A stretch of 64,000 bases of DNA from Paenibacillus dauci (GCF_000971985.1 NZ_LAQQ01000001.1:1054001-1118000), one strand, 5' to 3'. Shown: positions 28,033 through 36,069, counted from the first letter of the stretch. Notes: generated by a model not told the origin, from the letters alone. A program made the numbers and translations.

Positions 28033-28175
28033 GTAAATCATGACGCTATATTCATATTAATATACAGTCCCCGAAATAAACAATAGCTGCTTCTTCATAA
28101 GAAAAAGCACAGAATGCTTGCCTCTATTGTATAGCCGTTGTTCATACAATTGAATCAGTTCAATGGCTATCCTGT

Positions 28176-28781
28176 TTATTTGGCAGACAATTCATCGCCT
28201 GTGACCCATTTATGATTTTTGACAGGTTCCCCGCCCGTAGTAGGCATATAGTCAACCATATAGACTGTTGTCTGTTGCGCAGAATCGATTGTTGCCTGCG
28301 CGCCCTGCATGCCTGGCATATGATCAGCATTCAGTATGATCTTGCTGCCTGGCTTGAGCGGAGATTGACCAGCATTCTGAATTTCTTCATGAATCACCCA
28401 TTTATGGTCTTTGACCGGCTCTCCACCTGTGACGGGTGTATAGGACACACTATAGACAGTTGTATCATACGCACCTGTAATGGTAGCCTCAGCACCTTTC
28501 ATGCCTTTCATATGATCCATATTCATTATAACTGTAGTACCTACTGGAAATTGAGGATGCTGCGCAGTTTGCAGACCTGCCGGCACTTCAGCTGAGCTGG
28601 AATGATGCATCGCTCCACCAGATGCCTCGTTTCCCATAGACATAGAATCATGATCCGCTGTCTCACTTGATGAGGTAGTTGATACAGGATGATCCGTAGC
28701 TGCAGAATTGGGCGTATTGCTGCAGCCATTGAGGATGAGCAGCGTACCGATTCCTGCAGAGATTAGAGCTTTTTTCATCAT
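28176..28781 (-). CDS. DUF1541 lipoprotein (YdhK/CopL-like)
   Basis: 201 aa. Lipoprotein signal peptide with lipobox LILNGC, so attached to the outer face of the membrane. A His/Met/Ser-rich spacer follows (DHDSMSM and AMHHSSS). Two tandem DUF1541 repeats follow, each starting V/I-x-MNMDHMKGMKGAEATI or ILNADHMPGMQGAQATI and ending TGGEPVK-DHKWV. As I recall, CopL of staphylococci and YdhK of B. subtilis share this domain and CopL binds copper at the surface. Start ATG 28781 behind AAGGGAGCAATCG. A CsoR-like operator covers the transcription start, which fits copper control, by inference. Confidence 0.87.
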   Translation of the reverse strand: MMKKALISAGIGTLLILNGCSNTPNSAATDHPVSTTSSSETADHDSMSMGNEASGGAMHHSSSAEVPAGLQTAQHPQFPVGTTVIMNMDHMKGMKGAEATITGAYDTTVYSVSYTPVTGGEPVKDHKWVIHEEIQNAGQSPLKPGSKIILNADHMPGMQGAQATIDSAQQTTVYMVDYMPTTGGEPVKNHKWVTGDELSAK

Positions 28782-28847
28782 CGATTGCTCCCTTCTTATC
28801 ATTTACTTTTTGAAATCTATTTCCTTCATTCTATCTCTTTATATACT

Positions 28848-28864
28848 ATACCCCTGTATGGTAT
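28848..28864. promoter_or_regulatory. CsoR-like operator at the DUF1541 promoter
   Basis: On the minus strand the 17-base element is ATACCATACAGGGGTAT, an inverted repeat ATACC-N7-GGTAT with a G tract, like recalled CsoR/RcnR-type operators. It overlaps the predicted transcription start. Confidence 0.5.
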
Positions 28865-28869
28865 ATTGA

Positions 28870-28898
28870 ATACTATAAATATGAATATACTTTGACAA
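28870..28898 (-). promoter_or_regulatory. Sigma-A-type promoter of the DUF1541 lipoprotein gene
   Basis: -35 TTGTCA (28898-28893), 17-base spacer, -10 TAGTAT (28875-28870). Confidence 0.7.
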
Positions 28899-28935
28899 CC
28901 TTTCTTAATAATTAGTCGGGTAAGATACGAATGAC

Positions 28936-29079
28936 ACAGATACAGATACAGATACAGATACAGATACAGATACAGATACAGATACAGATACAGATACAGA
29001 TACAGATACAGATACAGATACAGATACAGATACAGATACAGATACAGATACAGATACAGATACAGATACAGATACAGAT
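28936..29079. repeat. Microsatellite: 24 perfect copies of ACAGAT
   Basis: 144 bases of uninterrupted hexamer, flanked by ac on both sides. It starts about 40 bases upstream of the -35 box of the lipoprotein gene. Because the unit is 6 bases and lacks stops, all six frames are open (for example Tyr-Leu or Ile-Cys dipeptides); these are not genes. Confidence 0.97.
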
Positions 29080-29245
29080 ACACTTAAGTATGTAAAACAA
29101 CAACCAGAAGCAATAGGCGCTTTGATCGAGCGTCAGATAAGATGCAGGCTAAATTGTTGTCTGCATCCTACCTATACAGCTCCTGTTCTATGACAGTCCC
29201 TATCTATGTAATGATCCGATTCTTACGTGTTACTATATAATCTGG

Positions 29246-29815
29246 TTAACAATAATAGTATTTTTTCGCCAGACTCGGTTCATCCAGATACTCTACTTTT
29301 AGAACCTGCTGCAGACGTACACGTCCAGTGACGCCCTGCAGGCGCCTCTCCTGTGTACCGGGCCAGTCGGCATCAAGTTGGCGGTTAAGATCGAATATGC
29401 GCAGCCAGCTCTGTTCTTTGCTTAGTAGAGAGTTTCCAGCCTGGAACTCCTCCCATTCTCCCTGGTCTGCAGCATTAAATGTATTATTTAATACCGCATG
29501 CCATTCCTGAAAGTCGGATAGCAGTACATTTAATGGATGTAAAGACAGGGTAAGACAGACACACTGCTCCCGACCGGTAAAATGATTCAATTGCAGAAGA
29601 TCCGGTTTTTCTTTCCATACCCACACGGGGTAGCTACCATCGTAAAAAGGCAGACGCTCTGTCATTTGGTTCATCATCCAGCGATAGGCTTCCGGATAAG
29701 AAATATGATCGATATGCCCTTCCAAAAAGCCATGTTGTTGGGCTTGCTCCCAGGCAGACAAAGACTGCACTGTCCAGTACTTGGAAGTAGACGCAGCCGG
29801 ATGTTTTCTCTTCAT
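29246..29815 (-). CDS. DUF3841 protein
   Basis: 189 aa, cytoplasmic. KYWTVQSLSAWEQAQQHGFLEG at the start, YPEAYRWMMNQMTERLP and YPVWVWKEKPDL match what I recall of DUF3841. The C-terminus ends LQQVLKVEYLDEPSLAKKYYYC. Function unknown. The ribosome site AAGGAAAACAATTATA is a little far from the ATG. Monocistronic. Confidence 0.8.
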   Translation of the reverse strand: MKRKHPAASTSKYWTVQSLSAWEQAQQHGFLEGHIDHISYPEAYRWMMNQMTERLPFYDGSYPVWVWKEKPDLLQLNHFTGREQCVCLTLSLHPLNVLLSDFQEWHAVLNNTFNAADQGEWEEFQAGNSLLSKEQSWLRIFDLNRQLDADWPGTQERRLQGVTGRVRLQQVLKVEYLDEPSLAKKYYYC

Positions 29816-30019
29816 TATAATTGTTTTCCTTCCCTGTATGAACTGTATAGCGCAATCCTTTATGTATCATCAGTCGCCAAACGGCAATTATATACAGTTA
29901 AGCAGGCATAGTACGGCAGGTGTATTCATAATCTATGTATCATAACAAAAAAAGCAATAAATTTTAAGTGCGATCCGTATCTGCTCCTATTACACAGAAA
30001 AATCAGATTACCCATCAAA
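29816..30019. other. Gene-free stretch upstream of the DUF3841 gene
   Basis: Holds the promoter side of the DUF3841 gene; AT-rich; no gene recognised. The terminator of the next small gene follows. Confidence 0.4.
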
Positions 30020-30066
30020 TTAAAAACGTGCAGCAGGATATCGATGGATATCCGGAGCTGCACGCT
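30020..30066 (-). terminator. Terminator of the 55-aa gene
   Basis: Long stem: cgtgcagc / gctgcacg, then ggatatc / gatatcc, loop gatg, and TTTTTAATTTG on the minus strand. Confidence 0.85.
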
Positions 30067-30134
30067 GTAGGTTATATGCATGACCTGTACAAGAGTAAGA
30101 TTCTTGAGAGTATATGCTATATTGAGTGATTGTT

Positions 30135-30302
30135 TTAGTTGGCTTCCATATACTGGCTGAGGAGCTGAGTCACTTTACCTCGTACGGCCAGATCCGAGTT
30201 ATCACGGTTTTTAACAATTTGGCTCACCTGCATCATAAAGGAATCCATTTCGTTCTCTATGTCAAATCCATACTGTTCGTTTCTGTTTTCCACGTTTCTC
30301 AT
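30135..30302 (-). CDS. Small acidic protein of unknown function, about 55 aa
   Basis: MRNVENRNEQYGFDIENE followed by a helical part ending LAVRGKVTQLLSQYMEAN. No membrane segment. GGAGG lies only one base before the ATG at 30302 but ten before an in-frame GTG at 30293, so the true start may be that GTG (52 aa). The strong dedicated terminator supports a real transcript. Confidence 0.6.
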   Translation of the reverse strand: MRNVENRNEQYGFDIENEMDSFMMQVSQIVKNRDNSDLAVRGKVTQLLSQYMEAN

Positions 30303-30434
30303 GCCTCCAAAATTGTAAATTCGTTGTCTATCTAATATCACCCCCTGGCTATCATTTTAAAACAGCAATTTGTATATTTTTTATTTGTTTTCAGAAATAA
30401 TTCACTAGCTTCTTTGAATAAGGCAATCATAATC
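30303..30434. other. Upstream region of the 55-aa gene
   Basis: AT-rich, no gene; ends at a bidirectional terminator. Confidence 0.4.
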
Positions 30435-30469
30435 AAAAAGCCCAGGCTATTCAGCGCCTGGACTTTTTT
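30435..30469. terminator. Bidirectional terminator
   Basis: Stem aaaagcccaggc / gcgcctggactttt with T and A runs on both sides. Confidence 0.8.
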
Positions 30470-30634
30470 GCAGAAAATCGGTAAATCTATTCAATCTCGG
30501 ATATTAGCAGTCTACTATGCTTTTATGCTGTTCGTTTTTGTATAGGAACGGCCTTGACGAGCTCTACGCTGTCAAGATAGGGTTCATCGCAGCGTGTATG
30601 CTATAAACTAATATCATTAGATTCTTATACTGTA

Positions 30635-30943
30635 TTAATCTTCAGCAATATCTGCACGCAGAGCACTGGCAATTTCAATCATTTTGGGAATGACAGCTTC
30701 ATTCATGCCCGATACATACAGATCTCCATCAAAATGACGGAAAGGAATTGTTGCTCCTTCGATCTCCCAAAGGAAAAAGTCCCCTTCGATCGACATGGTG
30801 GTTTCACCTTTGACTGTGAAGACCGGTGTATATACGATATCAGGCTGCAATTCAAAATAAGCTTTGCATTCTTCAAGAGTAATCGGCTGTTTTGCATCGT
30901 TCTCCTGCTGCATTTCCCGGGTAATTCGGTAACGTTGACCCAT
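30635..30943 (-). CDS. Protein of unknown function, 102 aa
   Basis: MGQRYRITREMQQEND start, then an alpha+beta protein (FELQPDIVYTPVFTVKGETTM, GDFFLWEIEGATIPFRHFDGDLYV) with a helical C-terminus. No family recognised. The ribosome site AAAGGAGATAACATC is excellent and nearly the same as that of the next gene upstream. A hairpin between the two genes suggests partial read-through from the MerR operon or a separate start. Confidence 0.75.
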   Translation of the reverse strand: MGQRYRITREMQQENDAKQPITLEECKAYFELQPDIVYTPVFTVKGETTMSIEGDFFLWEIEGATIPFRHFDGDLYVSGMNEAVIPKMIEIASALRADIAED

Positions 30944-31001
30944 ATGATGTTATCTCCTTTATATAAAATGCGGTTATTTCAAAATTCCATTATACACAAA
31001 G

Positions 31002-31027
31002 CAAAAAGCTCCCGCTACCGGAAGCTG
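31002..31027 (-). terminator. Terminator behind the 80-aa gene
   Basis: Minus strand stem AGCTTCCG / CGGGAGCT, loop GTAG, then five T residues. Confidence 0.7.
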
Positions 31028-31048
31028 CAAAATTGCATGAAGAGAAAT

Positions 31049-31291
31049 TCAGAGGAGTGCATCAATAGCTGCCTGGATATAAGCCGGAATCGGTTGGTTC
31101 TCCTTTTCGATTCGTCGTCTGGCGTATATGATCAGCTGCCGTTGATTAACGACTGGATAACCGCCAGCATGCTCACCACGATATTCGATGACTGATCCTT
31201 TTGCTTCTTTACAGGCTACTTCATAATCATCCAGTACGTGAAATACCTCTTCGGCTGTACGATCAATGTAAGCATACGCTGTTTCATTCAT
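31049..31291 (-). CDS. Protein of unknown function, 80 aa
   Basis: MNETAYAYIDRTAEEVFHVLDDYEVACKEAKGSVIEYRG, then GYPVVNQRQLIIYARRRIE. Small, soluble, mixed alpha/beta. Ribosome site AAAGGAGATATAACGT. It starts 26 bases after the MerR regulator stops, so it is very likely its operon partner. No family recognised. Confidence 0.75.
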   Translation of the reverse strand: MNETAYAYIDRTAEEVFHVLDDYEVACKEAKGSVIEYRGEHAGGYPVVNQRQLIIYARRRIEKENQPIPAYIQAAIDALL

Positions 31292-31317
31292 ACGTTATAT
31301 CTCCTTTGCTGCTATAT

Positions 31318-32151
31318 CTATCCATGATTGATAACTTCGACGGTTATTCTTGTCACATAATCCTCCTCACTCGTCACAGCCACTTCATCGATCAAATACT
31401 CTTCGTACACATACTCACCAGGCTGCAAATGCTGCTGTTCTATAAAATCCTGCAGGCGTGTATACGTAGTATCAAGCGTATCGTAAGTACCATGATGAAA
31501 AGCAACAGCATACCGGCCTTTCGGCTTGGTGAATGTCTGCAGATCCGTATGAATAGAGTCTGTTTTCACAAAAAAATAAGCGGTCTGTTGTTCTCCGGAT
31601 AACAGCTCTCTCGTGTCCATCATTGTACCTACAAATGAAGACGCTACCGATTGAGTAAAATGATCGAATTCCCGAAACCGATTCGTCCATTCCAGATAAC
31701 TGTTATGCTGATTATCATCTATTAACATCTCACTGCGAATTAGCTTCTCTTCAGGCTGTTCTTCTATGCAAATTTCGCCGTGTTTGGCACTGAGTCCTTT
31801 CGCCGTAAAATCCACAGTTTCCTGAAGCACACGCTGGATCTGTCGCAGCTTGGTAATTTCCTGCTCAATATGCAGCATTTCTTTATCTGCGATCTCAATC
31901 AATTGTTCTGCAGTGCGATGATCCAGATAATAACGGATGTCTTTGAGCGGCATCTTCAGTTCTTTTAAAATATGAATAATTAGAAAGACATCCAGCTGAC
32001 GATGAGAATAATAACGATATCCTTTTTCATTAGTGTATACAGGCTTAAGCAGATCAATCTCATCATAGTGAAAAAGTGTTCGTTTATTTACTTTGCACAA
32101 ACGTGCAAACTCACCTGTTGTTAGGTATACTTCGTTTGGAGTTGTCTTCAT
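31318..32151 (-). CDS. MerR family regulator with effector-binding domain (BltR/BmrR-like)
   Basis: 277 aa. N-terminal MerR winged helix: LTTGEFARLCKVNKRTLFHYDEIDLLKPVYTNEKGYRYYS, then a coiled dimerisation helix (EQEITKLRQIQRVLQETVDF), then a C-terminal domain of about 140 residues (residues 140-277) resembling BmrR/GyrI-type drug-binding folds (GRYAVAFHHGTYDTLDTTY). Ribosome site GGAGGCAAT. Divergently transcribed from the BltD-like acetyltransferase, the same pairing as bltR with blt-bltD in B. subtilis. It likely activates the divergent gene on binding a cationic drug or polyamine; inferred. Confidence 0.85.
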   Translation of the reverse strand: MKTTPNEVYLTTGEFARLCKVNKRTLFHYDEIDLLKPVYTNEKGYRYYSHRQLDVFLIIHILKELKMPLKDIRYYLDHRTAEQLIEIADKEMLHIEQEITKLRQIQRVLQETVDFTAKGLSAKHGEICIEEQPEEKLIRSEMLIDDNQHNSYLEWTNRFREFDHFTQSVASSFVGTMMDTRELLSGEQQTAYFFVKTDSIHTDLQTFTKPKGRYAVAFHHGTYDTLDTTYTRLQDFIEQQHLQPGEYVYEEYLIDEVAVTSEEDYVTRITVEVINHG

Positions 32152-32253
32152 ATTGCCTCCTTGACTATCCGGTTACGGTATACTTTATTCTAAAACATAA
32201 TGACCAAAATGAGGAGATACCATCCGTGATCTCCAGAAATTCAGGTGACTGGT

Positions 32254-32715
32254 ATGAAAATAGAAATTCTAAATGTAACAGCAGATAATCTTCAGGCTGT
32301 TCTAGCACTGCATGTAGCTCCAAATCAAGTTTCTTATATTGAAAATACAGCCGAGTGTCTGGAAGAAGCAGAAGAGTGTTCCTTTTACCAACCGGCAGGC
32401 TTGTATGCTGATCATACACTTGTTGGCTTTGCTATGTATGGCTGGTTCCCGGGTGAAGGAAATGCAGGACGGGTATGGCTGGACCGTTTTCTCATTGATG
32501 AACACCATCAGGGACAAGGACTTGGTAGGATCATGCTGACTGCCTTAATTGATCATCTTCATCATGTATATGGTCCTGCTGATATTTATCTTAGCCTGTT
32601 TGAGGATAATCAGGGAGCGCTTTATTTATATGAGAAATTTGGCTTTCGATTTAATGGAGAGTTGGATATTAATGGAGAGAAAGTCATGGTCAGAAGCTAT
32701 TCCGGGAACAAATAG
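32254..32715 (+). CDS. bltD: Spermine/spermidine acetyltransferase, BltD-like
   Basis: 153 aa GNAT enzyme. LQAVLALHVAPNQVSYIENT, CLEEAEEC, GFAMYGWFPGE, GRVWLDRFLIDEHHQGQGLG (acetyl-CoA loop) and FGFRFNGELDINGEKVMV follow B. subtilis BltD closely from memory. It acetylates polyamines for detoxification or export; cytoplasmic. I chose ATG 32254, six bases behind AGGTG; a GTG three codons earlier overlaps the site. Divergent MerR regulator. Unlike Bacillus, no Blt efflux pump precedes it. Confidence 0.85.
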   Translation: MKIEILNVTADNLQAVLALHVAPNQVSYIENTAECLEEAEECSFYQPAGLYADHTLVGFAMYGWFPGEGNAGRVWLDRFLIDEHHQGQGLGRIMLTALIDHLHHVYGPADIYLSLFEDNQGALYLYEKFGFRFNGELDINGEKVMVRSYSGNK

Positions 32716-32761
32716 ACTCCACGTCACAATTCTATCTGGCAACTGGATATAAAACAGCAAT

Positions 32762-32788
32762 AAAAAAAGCCCTTGATATTCAAGGACT
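32762..32788 (-). terminator. Terminator of tRNA-Val
   Basis: Minus strand stem gtccttga / tcaagggc then seven T residues. Confidence 0.8.
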
Positions 32789-32797
32789 CTCTCGGTA

Positions 32798-32869
32798 TGA
32801 CCTGTAGTGGGATCGAACCACTGACCCCTACCCTGTCAAGATAGTGCTCTCCCGCTGAGCTAACAGGTC
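32798..32869 (-). tRNA. tRNA-Val (anticodon GAC)
   Basis: Cloverleaf fits: acceptor GACCTGT/ACAGGTC, D arm GCTC..GAGC, anticodon stem CTATC/GGTAG with loop TTGACAG, T arm AGTGG-TTCGATC-CCACT. Discriminator A; CCA not encoded. Confidence 0.93.
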
Positions 32870-33066
32870 GTATAACAATCACAAGAAGTAATATACCAAA
32901 TCACATCAAGACTGTCAATATCTAACTCGCTAGCCTGTACAGCCGGATTATCTGCTTGGGATGACAATAAGATGCAGGTACAAACAGCATCATGATATGT
33001 ACAAGGCCGCGATAGGTCTTAGCATACGGGTTCATTCCATGTCGCGATATAATTCTCTATCCTCTT

Positions 33067-33348
33067 CTAATATTGGGTCCAATATGAAGCATCTTCTGAT
33101 CGTGGTGTCGGTGTTCGTGGTCGTCTGGTCTCACGCTCCCAGCCGTCGATCATAATAAGAGTCTCCAGGTCTTCTTTGTTGTCCCAATATATGTAGCGCT
33201 TGTTCTCCAGTACAGTCAATGTATGTATCAGTTCATCGATGGATCGATAAGTTATGGCGGATAGTTCACGCCAGCCAGGCATCCGGCGATGACGGGCAAA
33301 AAAGTTGTACAGAACACGCAGCAGCTTCCTCTCCTGATCGTCCAGCAT
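33067..33348 (-). CDS. SOS-controlled small winged-helix protein resembling the LexA DNA-binding domain
   Basis: 93 aa. LDDQERKLLRVLYNFFARHRRMPGWRELSAI, then a recognition-helix region, then LTVLENKRYIYWDN and TLIMIDG follow the LexA N-terminal domain pattern (helix, P-x-x-RE turn, helix, LxxLExKGxI wing). There is no Ser/Lys peptidase domain; instead a short Arg/Pro tail (RETRRPRTPTPR). ATG 33348 has AGGAGTGGGAAAT upstream. A LexA box lies at the predicted transcription start. It may be a DNA-binding accessory regulator in the SOS response; homology to LexA is inferred by eye. Confidence 0.7.
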   Translation of the reverse strand: MLDDQERKLLRVLYNFFARHRRMPGWRELSAITYRSIDELIHTLTVLENKRYIYWDNKEDLETLIMIDGWERETRRPRTPTPRSEDASYWTQY

Positions 33349-33387
33349 ATTTCCCACTCCTCTAGTATTCAATATTTCACATCCAAA

Positions 33388-33401
33388 AGAACGTATGTTC
33401 C
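33388..33401. promoter_or_regulatory. LexA (DinR) box upstream of the 93-aa gene
   Basis: AGAACGTATGTTCC; GAAC-N4-GTTC at 33389-33400. It covers the expected transcription start of the minus-strand promoter. Confidence 0.78.
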
Positions 33402-33404
33402 TAT

Positions 33405-33433
33405 ATTTTATAGAGTATATTGCTTTTTGGCAA
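33405..33433 (-). promoter_or_regulatory. Promoter of the SOS-box winged-helix gene
   Basis: -35 TTGCCA (33433-33428), 17-base spacer, -10 TAAAAT (33410-33405). Confidence 0.7.
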
Positions 33434-33463
33434 GGATAGATTTGTTGTTTTTTAATCAGATAA

Positions 33464-33497
33464 CAAAAACCCCCTGCTTTATACAAGCAGGGGGTTC
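33464..33497 (-). terminator. Terminator of the Ig-like surface protein gene
   Basis: Minus strand stem aaccccctgctt / aagcagggggtt, four-base loop, then TTTTTGTTA. Confidence 0.9.
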
Positions 33498-33556
33498 ATG
33501 TTCAAGCTAATTGTCTACAGACGTACTCATACTTATTTTTATTTATAATGGCTGTT

Positions 33557-35446
33557 TTACTTGGCAGCTGCCACATCTTTGACAGCTACAGTCATAGAAG
33601 CGCGCTTGCCACCAAAATCAGCTTTAATAGAAGAAGAGCCTTTGCCTACTGCTGTAATATTGCCTTCTTTTACTGTTGCTACCGTTACTTTGCTGGTTGT
33701 CCAGATCGCGCCTTTGGTAACATCAACGATTTCGCCAGTGTCATACTCGGCTGTCACTGTTACGGTCTTCGCATCACCGGTAGTCAGCTTCAGGGATTTC
33801 TCGGAAATCGTCAGCTTTTTCAGCTTTGATGTTACATTGACTTTGACCGTTGCAGTAAGACCCTGATAGGAACCTGTAAGTGTCGCAGAACCTACACCCA
33901 CTGCTTTTACGCTTGCTCCTTTGACAGTTGCTACAGTCGGATTGGAAGATACCCAGTTCATTTTGGTAGATAGAGTTGCTTTTTTGCCATCCACATATAC
34001 GCCTTTGACGTTAATGGATTTGCTTTTATTCAGGTTCAGATCAATAATCGCCGGTGTAGCGGTAATGGAATTGATTTTACTCTCCATTTTTACACTTACA
34101 CGCACGTTTTTGTTCAGGTAAGTTCCTTTAAGGGAAGTGCTGCCTTTAACCAGGGCTTTGATTTTGCCTTCCTGGATCAATGCTTTATCAGAGCTAAGTG
34201 TCCATTCCACTTCATCGGTTACATCAATAGTGTTGCCATCTGCTGTTACCGCTTCTACTTTGGGAAGATTCACTGTAGAGCCAACTACAATACTCAGACT
34301 GGATACACTTGGTGTCAGCGTCAGTGCTTTGGTCTTGACACTTACCGGGACGGTTACCGTCATATCGCCGATTTTGCCGACCAGATTAGTATCACCTTCG
34401 CCTTCCGCTTCCAGCTTGGTGCTGGTTACCGATGCGATAGAGCTGTCGATTGTCCAATCAACCAGTTTGGACAGATCTTTGGTTGTACCATCTACTGCTG
34501 TACCGGTTACTTTTGGCAGTGCTGCCGAGCCGCCGGTAATAAGATCAATTGAATCAACATTGGCTTGTACTTTGGTCATCGTTTTGTAGACCGTTACTTT
34601 GAATGTCTTGGTGAAATCTTCATATTGAGCTTTGATTGTAGAAGTACCTTCTACCCATGGAGTCAATACGCCATTCTCAACAGTGGCATTCAGTGGGTTG
34701 GAAGAGGTCCATGTGACCTTGGACGTTACATTGGTAGGCACACGGCTGGCATCTCCAACTTCAGCCACGATTTGTTTGGGATGCTGACCGATGAACATAA
34801 CTTGATCATCTTCCGGTGTCAGCATCAGTCCCTGGAACGAAGAGCGAACATAAAGATCGCTTGTTGCTACCAGGCCTGCATATTTGGCTGTAAGAGAAGT
34901 TGTTCCCTGGGATACGCCAGTGACGGTTCCTTCGACTACTTTGGCTACTTTAATATCATATGTAGACCATGTAACGCTATCCGTTACGTCTACTGTACTT
35001 CCGTCTTGCTTGGTAGCTGTTGCTGTAAATTCAACAGGTTCGCCAATGGTTACATTGGTTCCAGCTGTCGGAGACAGTGTGAGCGCGGTATAAGGTGATG
35101 TTACTGTCACTTTCTTGGTTGCAGCAAGGTCGCCATATTTGGCAGTAATCGTTGTTGTACCTACACTTAATGGTGTAACTTCGCCATTTTTTACTGTAGC
35201 TACAGCAGCACTGCTGGTAGACCATGTTGCTTTGTCGGATACATCTGTAGTGTCTCCCGAACCGTCCACAGTGTATACATTCAATTCCTGTCCATCATCT
35301 TCAAGTGACAAAGTCAGCGTATTATTATCATCAAACTTTAGTGATACCGCAGCAGTATCCGCTGCGAATACTCCGCTTGGAAAGAGCATGGTGCTGACCA
35401 ATACCAGTGCAAGCATCCAATTTCCCAGTTTAGCAGTACGTGTCAT
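33557..35446 (-). CDS. Secreted protein of seven bacterial Ig-like (BIG2) domains
   Basis: 629 aa. Signal peptide (residues 1-28, LALVLVSTMLFPSGVFA before the cut). The rest is about seven tandem ~85-residue repeats, each with a TATVKNGxVTxxxxGTTTITAKYG-like ending (near residues 30, 112, 200, 285, 372, 457 and 541). No LPxTG, SLH or other anchor is visible, so it is secreted or held by interactions. Ig-like BIG2 arrays act in adhesion or as spacers; no catalytic domain is present. ATG 35446 has AAGGGGAGAAATAA. Has its own terminator. Confidence 0.88.
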   Translation of the reverse strand: MTRTAKLGNWMLALVLVSTMLFPSGVFAADTAAVSLKFDDNNTLTLSLEDDGQELNVYTVDGSGDTTDVSDKATWSTSSAAVATVKNGEVTPLSVGTTTITAKYGDLAATKKVTVTSPYTALTLSPTAGTNVTIGEPVEFTATATKQDGSTVDVTDSVTWSTYDIKVAKVVEGTVTGVSQGTTSLTAKYAGLVATSDLYVRSSFQGLMLTPEDDQVMFIGQHPKQIVAEVGDASRVPTNVTSKVTWTSSNPLNATVENGVLTPWVEGTSTIKAQYEDFTKTFKVTVYKTMTKVQANVDSIDLITGGSAALPKVTGTAVDGTTKDLSKLVDWTIDSSIASVTSTKLEAEGEGDTNLVGKIGDMTVTVPVSVKTKALTLTPSVSSLSIVVGSTVNLPKVEAVTADGNTIDVTDEVEWTLSSDKALIQEGKIKALVKGSTSLKGTYLNKNVRVSVKMESKINSITATPAIIDLNLNKSKSINVKGVYVDGKKATLSTKMNWVSSNPTVATVKGASVKAVGVGSATLTGSYQGLTATVKVNVTSKLKKLTISEKSLKLTTGDAKTVTVTAEYDTGEIVDVTKGAIWTTSKVTVATVKEGNITAVGKGSSSIKADFGGKRASMTVAVKDVAAAK

Positions 35447-35558
35447 TTATTTCTCCCCTTAGTATAGTATCGTCTGTATCCATTCCTTTACTAATATCGG
35501 AGGAAGGACCGCCAGATTGAAGGTTTGGCTGTAAAAAAAGCCATTTAATTTCCAAAAT

Positions 35559-35592
35559 AAGACTATCGTCCTGTATAGCGAACGATAGTCTT
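35559..35592 (-). terminator. Terminator of the ung operon
   Basis: Stem aagactatcgt / acgatagtctt, 11 bp perfect, T-rich 3' side on the minus strand. Confidence 0.75.
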
Positions 35593-35625
35593 GTATTGAT
35601 ATGTTCTATTATCCAATCAAACAGG

Positions 35626-36057
35626 TTAGCATCCTCTGCGTGATCGTACGACAAATTGATGATCGGCTTTGGTAAATGTACGATGGTCATCCAGTATGAC
35701 CCGTTCCCTATTATGACGCACCAATCGGGCAAATGGCTCGATCAACTGGTCATCTTTCCAGATCATGACTTTGGAGCTGAACAAAATTGCATTATCAAAT
35801 TGAACGGGCTGCTTCATTAGATAACCGACCGAATTCAATTCCCATGCTGCTGAATTGAGATCCTGTGGCAGCATTTTAAGCTCCTTAATATGCAGAATAT
35901 CATTCAGCAAAATGTGAATCGAACCTGGCTGCAGTACCAATCGGTTTTTCTCAATATCCCAGTGTTGTATGGTACCATATAATCGGGAATGATATTCATC
36001 ATCCCGTGTAATCACGACTTTTTTGCCTTCCCAGTGCTTCATCATCTCCACCTCCAT
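35626..36057 (-). CDS. Protein of unknown function, 143 aa, downstream of ung
   Basis: WEGKKVVITRDDEYHSRLYGTIQHWDIEKNRLVLQPGSIHILLNDILHIKEL has the look of a small SH3/Sm-like beta barrel at the N-terminus; the C-terminal half (WKDDQLIEPFARLVRHNRERVILDDHRTFTKADHQFVVRSRRG) is basic. No family recognised. It starts 12 bases after the ung stop with GGAGGACAGCAG before the ATG, so it is co-transcribed. Internal ATGs at 36045 and 36042 behind GGAGGTGG are alternative starts. A nucleic-acid role beside ung is possible but unproven. Confidence 0.75.
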   Translation of the reverse strand: MEVEMMKHWEGKKVVITRDDEYHSRLYGTIQHWDIEKNRLVLQPGSIHILLNDILHIKELKMLPQDLNSAAWELNSVGYLMKQPVQFDNAILFSSKVMIWKDDQLIEPFARLVRHNRERVILDDHRTFTKADHQFVVRSRRGC

Positions 36058-36069
36058 CTGCTGTCCTCC

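Noticed and set aside
28826..29103. Minus-strand frames of repeated Tyr-Leu and Ile-Cys
   Set aside because: Produced by the ACAGAT hexamer, which has no stop codon in any frame; no ribosome site, no conservation expected.
32161..32186. Classic MerR-type promoter with 19-bp spacer for bltD
   Set aside because: TTGACT is present, but no good -10 at 19 bases; TTGACT also overlaps the regulator's ribosome site on the other strand.
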